A DNA stretch of 64,000 bases from Planctomycetia bacterium (GTDB taxonomy: Bacteria; Planctomycetota; Brocadiia; Brocadiales; Brocadiaceae), in the NCBI GenBank assembly GCA_015075005.1, contig JABTVC010000001.1:434001-498000 (forward strand), read 5' to 3'. A program made the position numbers and the translations under genes. The notes beneath the pieces are model-generated. The model was not told the origin of the DNA. It was given only the letters and a program-made list of their open reading frames with translations, and searched no databases. Each line of letters starts with the position of its first letter. Position 1 is the stretch's first letter. Shown piece after piece: positions 47,752 through 56,849 of the stretch.

Positions 47752-48727
47752 TTATTCTATTTTCTTCAGTTCCTCTTCGGCAACCGATGCCGATAAAGGT
47801 AAAATTCCATCCTTTACAATCACATCCTGGCCTTCTTTGCTCAGGATATATTTAACAAACTCCCTGACCAGAGGGTCGGGTGGCTGACCCGGTTTTTTAT
47901 TAATATATATATAAAGAAACCTTGCCAGTGGATAAGAACCATTTAGTACATTTTGCATTTCAGCCTCTTTATAAGGCTCTCTCTTCCCTAAATGAAAGAG
48001 GTATGGTATGCACACCAGAGGTCTTGTAACCTATACCACTGTAACCCAGGGCATATCGGTCCGCTGCTACGCCTTGTATAACAGAGGCAGAACCTGGCTG
48101 CTCTTTTACAGTATCTTTGAAGTCTCCCTTATAAAGGGCACGCTCTTTGAAATAACCATAGGTACCTGAGGCGGAATTACGGCCATAGAGACTTACCGGG
48201 CGAGTTGCCCATTCACCTGTTAAGCCAAGTTGTCCCCAGGCAGTAATATCTTCTTTATACTTGCCTTTCCGGGTTTTTGAAAAAATGGCATCAACCTGAG
48301 GCAAACTTAAACACTTGAGAGGATTGTCCTTGTTTACATACACTGCCAGGGCATCCAGGGCTGTCTTTATTTCTGTGGGTTTATAGCCATATTTCTTTTC
48401 AAAGGCATCAATTTCTGTAGGCTTCATTGCCCTGCTCATTGGCCCTATCTGGGCTGTTCCTGAAATGAGAGAGGGTGGTGCGGTGGTAGAACCTTTGCCT
48501 TCTATCTGTACCTTTACATTCGGATACACCTTGTTAAACCCCTCGGCCCAGTAAGTCATGAGGTTGTTCATGGTATCAGAACCGATGCTATTCAGGTTTC
48601 CCGAAACCCCACCCACTTTGGCATACAACTTAACCTTCTGGTCAACATGGACAGTTTCTCCAGCTGTAGCAGCACTGGCCAGACCAAGACAAAAAATTGA
48701 CATCAAAAGCCACGATTTTTTCATCAT
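47752..48727 (-). pseudogene. pstS: Phosphate-binding protein PstS, right copy, one frameshift
   Basis: Signal peptide, [18 protein letters not shown], and R-N-S-A-S-G-T-Y all lie in the first frame (48727 to about 47990). There, G-A-A-G-A-G-A-G-A-G has one more base than the left copy, and the rest (E-P-Y-K-E-A-E-M to E-E-E-L-K-K-I-E) is in another frame. AAGAGGA precedes the ATG. As both pstS copies are shifted, either the cell relies on a PstS elsewhere or these are consensus errors. Confidence 0.9.
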
Positions 48728-48813
48728 ATATTTTCCTCTTTACGTATGTTCGTGAACAATATTCTAATCAAATTTATTACAGAAGTCGATTTATTTTTCG
48801 GAATGGTGTTTGT

Positions 48814-48975
48814 TATATTCTTTTCACCACCTCATCAGAATCAAAGACAACTGTCTCCCCGTCCACTCCGCATCCAACCTTAATAACAGCCTTGCCTGAC
48901 TCTCCTGTCTTTGCAAAGTCTGCCCTCCTTTCCTGTGAAGCAAAGATGTAAAGCCTTCCATCTATTCATTTCCCA
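48814..48975 (-). pseudogene. Unrecognised C-terminal gene remnant
   Basis: An open minus-strand frame of about 50 codons (D-G-R-L-Y-I-F-A-S-Q-E-R-R-A-D-F-A-K then V-I-K-V-G-C-G-V-D-G-E) ends at a stop at 48814-48816 and has a stop just upstream, so no start. The composition is protein-like, with a YHS-domain-like run, but I cannot name the family. It lies between pstS and the porin. Confidence 0.3.
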
Positions 48976-48994
48976 ATTACCTCTTTAAACCTTC

Positions 48995-50434
48995 CTAGAA
49001 AAATATATTAAATCTCAGTCCAACAAGGTCTGCGGTTCCATCCTCTCCACTGAAATCCGCATCAGCATGGACATAGTTCAACATTACCCGCATATTGGGA
49101 TTTAGGTACCAATTTACTCCCACTGTCCCATCCTGAAGGCGTCCTCCGCTAATATCTTCATCTTCTAAATCAACAGCTGAATAGCGTGCTGCAAGCTCAA
49201 TTGCGCCTATGCTCTCGCCCCATTTAAAATTTTTCTTCGGTTTGACTATATCAAAGCTACCATTTTTCGTGTTATATCTCCTATTTTCTCCTGTCAGGAA
49301 ATAACTCGCATAAAAGTAAAATCCAGAAAAATCAGGGTCTGAACCGCCACCATCTTCAAGATCAACCTTTGCAAATACGTATTCTGTTTGAAATGAAAGC
49401 GGACCATACACAATGGCCAATTCCGGGCCAAAAAGATGCACCGCTTCAGCAGCAATAGTGCCTGTATCTACAAACTTATCTGCCATATGCATTTCCGGTG
49501 TTTGACTAAAACGAATCTTGTTCTCAAATGCATTCTGATAACTATAGCCAAAACCCGTGTGCAAGAGCCTTCTCCCTTCTTCTTCATACCATGGCAACCC
49601 AGTCAGCCTTCCGCTAAAACTATAACCTCCTTCTGTGGTTGAATCCCCCTCACTGTCACCAAAATCGTTCGAATTACGGAAGACACCACCAGCCCATGTC
49701 ATGCGTTTATCCATAGCAGCATTGTAAAGCATCATTCCCGTGTTTCTTGCAGGCGAAAAAACATTCGGTAGTGCACGTTCCATAAAGGTAATATAATTAT
49801 TTGAGGTAAGTGTTTCTAAGCTAAAAGGTTCTTTAAAATGCCCTACCCTAAAATTTCCTGCAACAGGGATTTCTTTCAATTCTACAAAGACATCGGTAAA
49901 ACTAGGCCTCCCGCCGCCTGCAAAATCATACTCCATCTTGAAGTCAATATTGTTGTAAATTGTGCCGGAGATATACAGCCGAGCCCAGCGAAATTCTGCG
50001 CCATCCACTTGATCGCCTATAGTATCTCTTATTTCGTTATCCTCCCTGAACCACCCCCAATCCTGCCCAATCCTGCCGCCAATTTTAAGTTTAAAGTTTT
50101 TGTTGATCGTATCAAAATTAAGCCCTTCCTTCCAATAAACCCGGAAATCTTCCGGCTCTTTTGCAGTTGATCCACTTTTTTTGACCTCCTCAACGCTGGC
50201 ATTCGTAGTATTTAAGCGATTATTTATGGCCTGTATTTGCTCTTGTTGCCTCTTAATACCCTCTTCCAACAGCTTCAACTGCCATTTCAAATCCTCCGAC
50301 TCCGCCTTAGTTTCTGATGATTCTCCTTGTTGTATAGCCTGTTGGGCAAGCACACATTGCAACATACCACCTGTATATACACCCCCTAATACTATTACCG
50401 ACGAGAAAACATATTTACACCAGGTACTATGCAT
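48995..50434 (-). CDS. Phosphate-selective porin, OprO/OprP family, right copy
   Basis: 479 residues, the same length as the left porin. The signal peptide and coiled coil (about 1-75; E-D-L-K-W-Q-L-K is shared) are clearly related to the left copy; the barrel is a different OprP branch (F-R-W-A-R-L-Y-I-S-G-T-I, V-G-H-F-K-E-P-F near 215, R-N-T-G-M-M near 255, ending N-I-F-F). GAGGAGGG lies 7 bases before the ATG. It heads the working pst operon with a Pho-box-like array upstream, and a pentanucleotide tract lies 48 bases from the start codon. Confidence 0.85.
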   Translation of the reverse strand: MHSTWCKYVFSSVIVLGGVYTGGMLQCVLAQQAIQQGESSETKAESEDLKWQLKLLEEGIKRQQEQIQAINNRLNTTNASVEEVKKSGSTAKEPEDFRVYWKEGLNFDTINKNFKLKIGGRIGQDWGWFREDNEIRDTIGDQVDGAEFRWARLYISGTIYNNIDFKMEYDFAGGGRPSFTDVFVELKEIPVAGNFRVGHFKEPFSLETLTSNNYITFMERALPNVFSPARNTGMMLYNAAMDKRMTWAGGVFRNSNDFGDSEGDSTTEGGYSFSGRLTGLPWYEEEGRRLLHTGFGYSYQNAFENKIRFSQTPEMHMADKFVDTGTIAAEAVHLFGPELAIVYGPLSFQTEYVFAKVDLEDGGGSDPDFSGFYFYASYFLTGENRRYNTKNGSFDIVKPKKNFKWGESIGAIELAARYSAVDLEDEDISGGRLQDGTVGVNWYLNPNMRVMLNYVHADADFSGEDGTADLVGLRFNIFF

Positions 50435-50481
50435 TCTAAAACCCTCCTCTTTACCAAGTGACCTTTATATAAAATACATAC

Positions 50482-50550
50482 CTTCTCTTCTCTTCTCTTC
50501 TCTTCTCTTCTCTTCTCTTCTCTTCTCTTCTCTTCTCTTCTCTTCTCTTC
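50482..50550. repeat. Pentanucleotide (TCTTC)n tract, about 14 copies
   Basis: A perfect run of TCTTC units over 69 bases with no interruption, starting 48 bases upstream of the right porin start codon. It lies within a stretch of about 100 bases that the left porin upstream region lacks. On the minus strand a TATATAAA stands just downstream (about 50463-50471), so the tract would cover the -35 position of any promoter using it. Confidence 0.95.
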
Positions 50551-50589
50551 CTCCACCCCTATTATTATTGGTTTCAGGTATAAAAATAG

Positions 50590-50676
50590 CATCGCAATTT
50601 TAAGAATTGCGGAAGAAAGGGAAAAGACATCTCTTCCGCAAAGGGTCAGGTTGTCCTTGCCGGAGATTCACAGGTA
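50590..50676 (-). ncRNA. Conserved structured leader of the right porin mRNA
   Basis: On the minus strand: ACCTGTG, CTCCGGCAAGGACAACC, then TTGCGGAAG (50633-50641) pairing with CTTCCGCAA (50607-50615), then GCAATT-CTTAA-AATTGC as a second hairpin. Both hairpins are also in the left leader, with one compensatory pair change in the first. Here the pentanucleotide tract separates the leader from the ribosome site. Confidence 0.55.
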
Positions 50677-50703
50677 AGGGTAAGTCATGCAAATCATGAA
50701 AGT

Positions 50704-50756
50704 ATGATAAAATTTGCATATTAAGAAATCATTAAGAATTATTAATTTTATGTTAA
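50704..50756 (-). promoter_or_regulatory. Pho-box-like array and -10 element upstream of the right porin
   Basis: On the minus strand TTAAC (50752-50756) is followed by TTAAT at 50741-50745, 50731-50735 and 50720-50724, steps of 11, 10 and 11 bases. TATCAT (50704-50709) starts 10 bases after the last repeat. The design is that of the left array although linker bases have changed. Confidence 0.7.
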
Positions 50757-50964
50757 GATGAAACATTGTCTGTTATAGTGAGAGAAATGCCTTTGTTGTT
50801 TTATTTGGCATATGTTATAGCCTCAACAACATAGCAATTTCAAAATAATTCAAAATTTTATAAACTAATCAAATGAAAAGATAAGAGACTTGAATATATG
50901 AGTTTTTATGGTAAACTCTTAAAATCAATTGAAATCAAACGAGAAAACATCAAAGGAGATGAAG

Positions 50965-51322
50965 ATGAAAAATTTATTTATATGATAGGTATCTGTGTTT
51001 TTGTGCCCTGGTATCTTACGGGTGTAATCATAAACAGATGGCCTTATCAGAAAAAGGGGGTATTTGGGCTGTATATGACCGGGAATGCCGAAAATGTCAC
51101 CAGGCGAACGGAAAGGGTTCTTTTATCGGCCGATTTATATTTAAAATCCCTAATTTTACCAACACCAAATGGCAAGACAATGTCTCTGATTCGAGATTAA
51201 TTATAAACGTGGCCAATGGTAAAAAGAAGATGCCGGGCTATAAGGGTAAGTTAACTGACGAGGAGATTGTTGATCTGGTCAAGGTATGCGTCAGAAGTTT
51301 TTACCCGCCACAATCACAATAA
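50965..51322 (+). pseudogene. Lipoprotein mono-heme cytochrome c, right copy, frameshifted
   Basis: ATG at 50965 follows CAAAGGAG, but the frame stops after six codons. Compared with the left copy, small indels occur near 50975 and in a T-run near 51000 (five T instead of eight). From the lipobox S-Y-G-C on, the frame is open to 51322, with heme site CRKCH and K-K-M-P-G-Y. The mature protein would be nearly the same as the left copy. An internal ATG at 51038 cannot give an exported protein. Confidence 0.8.
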
Positions 51323-51469
51323 GGATTCATATTGATTTTGCGGTACTTTTAGATAAAATTTGTAACCAGTGATTAAGATTAAAACAGGACGCAGGTTTTC
51401 ACGGATAAACCCTGCGTTCATCCGTGTCTAAACAAAATTTGTATGCAATCAAGACTATTGGGATAAACA

Positions 51470-51832
51470 ATGTTACGTGAGATGTGCAAAGCGAAGATTC
51501 ATGCCGCAACAGTGACGGAGACCAATCTTAATTACAACGGGAGTATCACGATTGATAAAGCCCTTCTTGACGCTGTGGATATCTTACCCTATGAACGGGT
51601 ACAGGTCCTCAATATTAACAACGGGACGCGGGTGGAAACCTATATAATTGAAGGCGAACGTGATTCAGGTGTTATCTGCTTAAACGGGGCCGCTGCACGG
51701 TGGGCACAACCAGGCGACAAGGTCATCATTGTTTCTTATTGCCTCGTGGAAGATAAAGACGCAAGAAACTGGAAACCAAAGATTATTCTGGTAGATGGGA
51801 ACAACAATCTCATCAAAACCCTCCCATTATGA
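51470..51832 (+). CDS. panD: Aspartate 1-decarboxylase, right copy
   Basis: 120 residues, complete. N-Y-N-G-S-I-T-I-D holds the Gly-Ser self-processing site, and N-G-A-A-A-R lies near 73, as in active PanD. It yields beta-alanine from aspartate for pantothenate. The ATG follows GGGATAAACA; the stop overlaps lgt by four bases. The left copy is frameshifted, so this is the functional gene. Confidence 0.95.
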   Translation: MLREMCKAKIHAATVTETNLNYNGSITIDKALLDAVDILPYERVQVLNINNGTRVETYIIEGERDSGVICLNGAAARWAQPGDKVIIVSYCLVEDKDARNWKPKIILVDGNNNLIKTLPL

Positions 51833-52695
51833 GAAAAATCTTATTCGAAATTCCCCTTCCTTTTTTCCAAAGACACATACCCATTTATTCGTACGGATTC
51901 ATGCTAATGGTCGCCTTTTTGGTGGCTATTAGTATCGCACGATGGCGGGCAAGGAAAGAAGGTATTGATCCTAATAAGATTACCGACCTCGGAATCTATA
52001 TGGTATGTGCAGGAATTTTAGGGGCAAGACTTTTTTTCATTATCCAATTTTTTGACGATTACAAGAACAATCTCTTCAGCATCTTTAAAGTTTATGAAGG
52101 CGGATTAGTCTACTACGGCGGGCTCTTTGCTGGTATCATTACCCTGTATCTGTATACAAAAAAACATCATCTGCCCTTCTTAAAGATTATTGATATCATC
52201 ACGCCTTCTGCTGCGCTAGGACTCGGTTTCGGTCGTATCGGATGCTTTCTGAACGGTTGCTGTTTCGGAAAGATTGCTCCGCATGTACCCTGGGCAATGC
52301 AGTTTCCGAGGACGCTGGACAAAACGGGTATGGTTAATGGCAGCCCGGCATTTCTTCATCAGTATGAACTCGGCCTGGTTCACCTTTCCGACCTGCACAC
52401 CCTCCCCATACATCCCACACAATTGTATTCGTTTCTTTCTGACGTTGCGCTTTTTTTTATCCTGAGTGCGTTTTTTCGGTTTCGCAAGAGGAGCGGTGAG
52501 GTGTTACTTCTCTTTGGAATACTCTATTCCATTATAAGGTTTTGCATGGAATTACTCCGGGGAGATAACTCTTTGTTTTTTAACTTTTTTACCGTAGCTC
52601 AAATTATCAGCATCGTCATGTTTGTTGTATCAACAAGCCTTTTTACCCTTAGCAGATTTAAGACCGTAATACAGCAGAACCAGGCCATCGAATAA
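51829..52695 (+). CDS. lgt: Prolipoprotein diacylglyceryl transferase, right copy
   Basis: 288 residues with the [17 protein letters not shown] signature and H-P-T-Q-L-Y-S. It is over 90 per cent identical to the left copy; most changes are conservative and neither is broken. Two complete lgt genes in one genome are unusual. It ends 7 bases from the stop of tex, which converges on it. Confidence 0.94.
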   Translation: MRKILFEIPLPFFQRHIPIYSYGFMLMVAFLVAISIARWRARKEGIDPNKITDLGIYMVCAGILGARLFFIIQFFDDYKNNLFSIFKVYEGGLVYYGGLFAGIITLYLYTKKHHLPFLKIIDIITPSAALGLGFGRIGCFLNGCCFGKIAPHVPWAMQFPRTLDKTGMVNGSPAFLHQYELGLVHLSDLHTLPIHPTQLYSFLSDVALFFILSAFFRFRKRSGEVLLLFGILYSIIRFCMELLRGDNSLFFNFFTVAQIISIVMFVVSTSLFTLSRFKTVIQQNQAIE

Positions 52696-52702
52696 TTTCC
52701 CT

Positions 52703-54844
52703 TTATGCTTCTGATTGTTTTTTTAAGGAAAGGGAGATTCTCTTCCTTTTCAAATCCACTTCCAGTACAGAGACAGTCACTTTTTGATGAACTTTGACTA
52801 CATCGTTGGGATTTTTCACAAAGCGATCAGCAAGCTGGCTTATGTGCACCAATCCATCCTGATGAACACCTATATCGACAAAGGCGCCAAACGCCGTTAT
52901 ATTGGTCACAACTCCAGGGAGTTTCATACCTGGTGCAACATCCTCAAACTTTTCCACCCCCTTGGTAAAACTAAATGCTTCGAACTTCTCACGTGGGTCA
53001 CGACCGGGTTTTGCTAATTCCTTCATGATGTCATTGAGCGTAGGCAAACCTACTGAATCTTTCACATATTTTGTGAGGTCTATCCTGTTCCGGAGACTCT
53101 CATCCCGCATTAAATCAAGGATTAAACATCCACAGTCTTGCGCCATGGCATCGACGATGTGATAGCTTTCAGGGTGGACGGCGCTTCTATCAAGAGGATT
53201 TTCTCCGTCACCAATACGCAGGAAGCCTGCCGCTTGTTCAAATGCCCTTGGCCCCAATTTACTTACCTTCTTCAGGTCATCTCTGTACCGGAAAGGGCCG
53301 TGTTCATTCCGATATTCAACGATGTTTTTTCCCAGTTGCGGCCCCAAGCCAGACACATACATAAGCAGTTGTTTGCTGGCGGTGTTGACCTCAACACCAA
53401 CCAGATTTACACAACTGATAACTACGTCATCCAGGCTGCGTTTCAGGACTCCCTGATCCACATCATGCTGGTATTGCCCAACACCAATGGACTTTGGTTC
53501 TATCTTTACCAACTCTGACAGGGGATCCATAAGCCGTCTGCCAATGGATACAGCTCCACGTACCGTCACGTCCTGGTCAGGAAATTCTTCACGGGCCACA
53601 TCTGATGCGGAATAAACGGAGGCTCCACTCTCGTTTACCATTATTATTTGAATCCTTTCCGGCAGATTGAGTTTTCTTACAAATGCCTCGGTTTCTCTTC
53701 CGGCGGTGCCGTTTCCAATTGCAACGGTCTCCGCATCAAATCTTTCACAGAGGCTTATAATCTTCGCTGCTGCCTCCGAAGCTCTTTCTTCGGACTGATG
53801 GGGATATATGGTTTCGGTATGCATCAGCTTTCCCTGTCTGTCCATACAGACCACCTTACATCCTGTACGAAATCCAGGATCGATAGCAAGCACGTTTTTT
53901 TGTCCCAACGGCGGCGCTAGCAAGAGTTGCCGGAGATTTGCGGCAAAGACCAGGATTGCTTCCTCATCAGCTCTTTTCTTTGTCTCCAGGCGTACCTCCG
54001 TTTCCATTGATATGGACAGAAGTCTTTTGTAGCTGTCATGTACTGCCATTTTAACATGCCGGGCAGCTGCCCCGTTTCCTTTCAAAAAGAGCGATTCAAG
54101 GACAGCGACGGCGACCTCTTCGGGCGGAGTTACCCGCAGGCTTAAAAATCCTTCTTTTTCTCCACGCCTCATCGCTAAAATTCTGTGGGATGGGACTGTT
54201 GATACAGCCTCTTCCCAATCAAAATAATCCTTATATTTTATCCCTTCCTCTTCCTTACCAGAAATTACCTTTGTCCTGAAGACGCCTTGTGTCATAAAGA
54301 GCTCACGGATTTTCGCCCGGGAATTTTGATCTTCACTGACCCATTCAGCTATAATGTCACGCGCCCCTTCAAGGGCATCTTCAATAGAATTAACCCCCTT
54401 TTCTGCATTCACAAAGGCCCCTGACACAGTATAAGGGTCGATATCTTCCTGGATGAAAATACGCTGGGCTAAAGGTTCTAATCCCTTTTCTCTGGCTATG
54501 ATTGCCCTGGTGCGGCGTTTTGGACGATAGGGCAGATAGATATCCTCAAGCACTGCCATCGTCTCTGATGCATGGATTTTCTCCTTCAGCTCATCGGTAA
54601 GTTGCCCCCGCTCCTCCATCGACTTAAGAATAGCTTCACGCCGTTTATCCAGCTCCCTGAGCTGATCAAGCCGATCACGGATCGTTGTAATGACAACTTC
54701 ATCGAGAGAACCCGTGGCTTCCTTTCTGTATCGGGCAATAAAGGGCACCGTAGCGCCTTCCTCAAGGAGTGCAACAGTTGCCTGTACTTGTTTTGTTGTT
54801 AGACTGAGCTCTTTTACAACCCTTGCAATATTTCCGTTGTTCAT
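52703..54844 (-). CDS. tex: Tex-family RNA-binding transcription accessory protein
   Basis: 713 residues, full family length. The N-terminal Tex domain (P-F-I-A-R-Y-R-K-E, about 35), an YqgF RNase-H-like domain (A-I-D-P-G-F-R-T-G-C-K, about 322), helix-hairpin-helix motifs (S-V-G-I-G-Q-Y-Q-H-D-V, about 460, and G-P-F-R-Y-R-D-D-L, about 528) and a C-terminal S1 domain (G-A-F-V-D-I-G-V-H-Q-D-G-L-V-H-I, about 655) occur in order. Tex binds nucleic acid and affects transcription and toxin expression in some pathogens. Confidence 0.95.
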   Translation of the reverse strand: MNNGNIARVVKELSLTTKQVQATVALLEEGATVPFIARYRKEATGSLDEVVITTIRDRLDQLRELDKRREAILKSMEERGQLTDELKEKIHASETMAVLEDIYLPYRPKRRTRAIIAREKGLEPLAQRIFIQEDIDPYTVSGAFVNAEKGVNSIEDALEGARDIIAEWVSEDQNSRAKIRELFMTQGVFRTKVISGKEEEGIKYKDYFDWEEAVSTVPSHRILAMRRGEKEGFLSLRVTPPEEVAVAVLESLFLKGNGAAARHVKMAVHDSYKRLLSISMETEVRLETKKRADEEAILVFAANLRQLLLAPPLGQKNVLAIDPGFRTGCKVVCMDRQGKLMHTETIYPHQSEERASEAAAKIISLCERFDAETVAIGNGTAGRETEAFVRKLNLPERIQIIMVNESGASVYSASDVAREEFPDQDVTVRGAVSIGRRLMDPLSELVKIEPKSIGVGQYQHDVDQGVLKRSLDDVVISCVNLVGVEVNTASKQLLMYVSGLGPQLGKNIVEYRNEHGPFRYRDDLKKVSKLGPRAFEQAAGFLRIGDGENPLDRSAVHPESYHIVDAMAQDCGCLILDLMRDESLRNRIDLTKYVKDSVGLPTLNDIMKELAKPGRDPREKFEAFSFTKGVEKFEDVAPGMKLPGVVTNITAFGAFVDIGVHQDGLVHISQLADRFVKNPNDVVKVHQKVTVSVLEVDLKRKRISLSLKKQSEA

Positions 54845-54993
54845 AATTATCCTTTTCTTTTCAATCCGTAATCATTCGTTGTTTTATTCTCTTGATGAAA
54901 TTATTTGGAAGAATTGAACGCAGAAGAGATCATCCCGATTGACGATGAGTAGTTTCAAGAGTTCAACAAATTGCGGCTAGTGAAATATATTTT

Positions 54994-55056
54994 AATGAAT
55001 TGATAGTCAATCGGGAATTATGCCCCCTTCCCTGTCTCAAAGACTATCAATTCATT
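54994..55056. repeat. Perfect 15-bp inverted repeat with 33-base loop
   Basis: AATGAATTGATAGTC at 54994-55008 and GACTATCAATTCATT at 55042-55056 are exact complements, in the gap between the tex start and the BatA-like gene end. No T-run follows on the minus strand, so a terminator role for the BatA operon is uncertain. Confidence 0.7.
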
Positions 55057-55074
55057 TTTGATTTACATTGTCCG

Positions 55075-56085
55075 TTATAAAATAAAATATAGCGCAAGCA
55101 ATGCCAGCGCACCGCCCAAAAAATATTGGGAAATATCTTTTATAATACTTTTCTCTTTGATTCCCACAATATTCTTATGTTTCTCAAGCACCTGTCCAAA
55201 GATGTGTTTAAGCTCATTACCGGTAGCATCGTGCTGATAGGTTCCGCCTGCCATCTCGGTAATCTCCCGTAAAAATATCGGGTTTGGTTTGGTGTAAATA
55301 ATTTCTTCCTCTTCCGTGATTTCGTAACCTGTTATATTCCCTTCTTTATCTCTTTTTGGTATGGGTGACGCCTTTTCTGGATCTCCAATACCTACTACAT
55401 AGATAACGATATCCTTCCTCTCCAGCAGCAATTTTACGGCCTCTGCACTCTGGCTGCGGGTAATAATTTGTTCCTCACCATCGGTGAGAAGGATCATTAC
55501 CTTTTTTGAATTTCCCTTGCTAAATGTATCCATAGCCAGGATAAATGCATTGCCAATATTTGTTCCGTACGGCACAAACCGGACATAATGTTCATTAACC
55601 ATATTCAAGATGCGGAGGAATACCCTTTCGTAATCATTCGTAGGATACGGTAACAATGAAAATGCACGGGCTGCAAATACCACCAAGCCCACACGGTCTC
55701 CTTCCAGGCCTTGTACAAGACGGGCGATCTCTATTTTTGCGCGTTGCAACCGGTTTGGTTTTACATCTTCAGCAAGCATGCTGATGGAGACATCCAGCAC
55801 AAAGATGATCTCCAATCCCTCTTTTTCATAATAAGCCTGTGTTGTTTGCCATTTCGGTTGTAAAACAACCAACCCCAGGGCACAACAGGCGGCACTCATA
55901 CAAGCGCCTTTCAGGAGGTTTCTATAGATTTTAGGAATTTTGCTAAATCTATTGATTAAACTTCTCTGACCAAATGCCCTTAACCAGGCAGACTTTCTCC
56001 AGCAAAGGAATAGATACAAGAGAAATATCAGACCAGAAAGGGTATAAATAATGATTCTATATTCTTCACACTTAAAAAATACCAT
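55075..56085 (-). CDS. BatA/BatB-like von Willebrand factor A membrane protein
   Basis: 336 residues: two N-terminal helices (about 8-28 and 55-75), a VWA domain (about 85-290) with the metal-binding D-V-S-I-S-M (about 96) and a T-D-G-E-E-Q (about 206), and a C-terminal helix. Such proteins form the Bat (aerotolerance) group with a TPR partner, MoxR ATPase and DUF58 protein. The next upstream gene is a TPR protein, as in bat operons. moxR is not in the window. Confidence 0.85.
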   Translation of the reverse strand: MVFFKCEEYRIIIYTLSGLIFLLYLFLCWRKSAWLRAFGQRSLINRFSKIPKIYRNLLKGACMSAACCALGLVVLQPKWQTTQAYYEKEGLEIIFVLDVSISMLAEDVKPNRLQRAKIEIARLVQGLEGDRVGLVVFAARAFSLLPYPTNDYERVFLRILNMVNEHYVRFVPYGTNIGNAFILAMDTFSKGNSKKVMILLTDGEEQIITRSQSAEAVKLLLERKDIVIYVVGIGDPEKASPIPKRDKEGNITGYEITEEEEIIYTKPNPIFLREITEMAGGTYQHDATGNELKHIFGQVLEKHKNIVGIKEKSIIKDISQYFLGGALALLALYFIL

Positions 56086-56108
56086 GTAATGTCAGACTTT
56101 CATGCCAA

Positions 56109-56693
56109 TTACCAGCGCATCTTTTGCCCTCCGCTATATTTGTATTTCGTGCCCCACGGAATGAGTTTTAAGGCTTCAATCCTATCTTCCTTCTCTTGCT
56201 GTTCCGGGCTGAACATGGTATTGAACTGCTGTTCTCCCACCCTCATCCTTTCTAAGTTTTTCTTTGCCTGAAAATCATCGGGATCGATCTTTAATACCTC
56301 GACATATTGCAAGGCAGCGGTTGAAAAATCCATGTCGGCTGCGATGATATTCGCATTGTTGTAAATTGCCCTTGCCTTGAGTGTAAGGTCACTTGTTTCC
56401 ATAGCCTTACGGTACTCGGCGCCCGCCTTTTTCTTGTTTTCCATAAGCGTATACAAGACCCCTGTATTGTATGCAATTAGGGTGTCTTCTTTTTCTAATT
56501 TCTTTATGGTGCGGATTACTATACAGCTTTGTAATTCCTGGATGGATGCCAGGGCTTCTTTATACCTTCCCATCTTAATCTTTCCGTCAAGCATGGCTAT
56601 GGTATGGCATTTTTTATAATACCCATAACCATATACCATCAGGAAGCATGCGAGGACAAAAACAAACAATTTTATAAGATTATTTCTCAACAT
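56109..56693 (-). CDS. TPR-repeat protein, BatC-like
   Basis: 194 residues: N-terminal membrane anchor (about 8-25), then three or so TPR units (A-Y-N-T-G-V-L-Y-T-L, about 72; A-I-Y-N-N-A-N-I, about 108; A-A-L-Q-Y-V-E-V-L-K-I-D-P-D-D, about 126). The sequence ends in a charged tail with Y-S-G-G-Q-K-M-R-W. It ends 23 bases before the BatA-like gene. Confidence 0.8.
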   Translation of the reverse strand: MLRNNLIKLFVFVLACFLMVYGYGYYKKCHTIAMLDGKIKMGRYKEALASIQELQSCIVIRTIKKLEKEDTLIAYNTGVLYTLMENKKKAGAEYRKAMETSDLTLKARAIYNNANIIAADMDFSTAALQYVEVLKIDPDDFQAKKNLERMRVGEQQFNTMFSPEQQEKEDRIEALKLIPWGTKYKYSGGQKMRW

Positions 56694-56748
56694 AGCAGTC
56701 TCCTTTTAAAGGCTTAGCGGACTCTTTCTTAAACAAACTAGCCGAAGA

Positions 56749-56781
56749 GCACGAATAAACAAGTCTGTCCGTGCCACCCTT
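56749..56781 (-). repeat. Dispersed palindromic repeat, copy 2
   Basis: Minus strand AGGGTGGCACGGACAGA, then TTGTTTATTCGTGC; GCACG and CGTGC pair at the ends. It is the same element as at 37945-37977, in reverse orientation. Confidence 0.55.
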
Positions 56782-56849
56782 TGTGCAACATATGGAACAG
56801 CGCGTTCATGTTGTTTTATGTCAAGCCCATTATACCCCGGACCCTCACT

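Larger units (their letters stand above)
44199..52695 (-). repeat. Right arm of the large inverted duplication
   Basis: From the base that matches the left arm's truncation in pstA to the end of lgt, this arm carries the same gene order in the opposite direction. It lacks the group II intron and has two insertions of its own: a 105-base palindromic insert in pstC and a pentanucleotide tract before the porin. Beyond 44199 the operon continues into the permease half of pstA, pstB and phoU. Confidence 0.85.

Noticed and set aside
50395-50592. Minus-strand reading frame with a repeated Glu-Glu-Lys-Arg-Arg peptide
   Set aside because: It is only the translation of the pentanucleotide tract and overlaps the porin upstream region; no ribosome site or homology.
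51038-51322. Short cytochrome c starting at the internal ATG
   Set aside because: It would lack the lipoprotein signal needed for export and heme attachment; the upstream sequence is a frameshifted version of the full gene.
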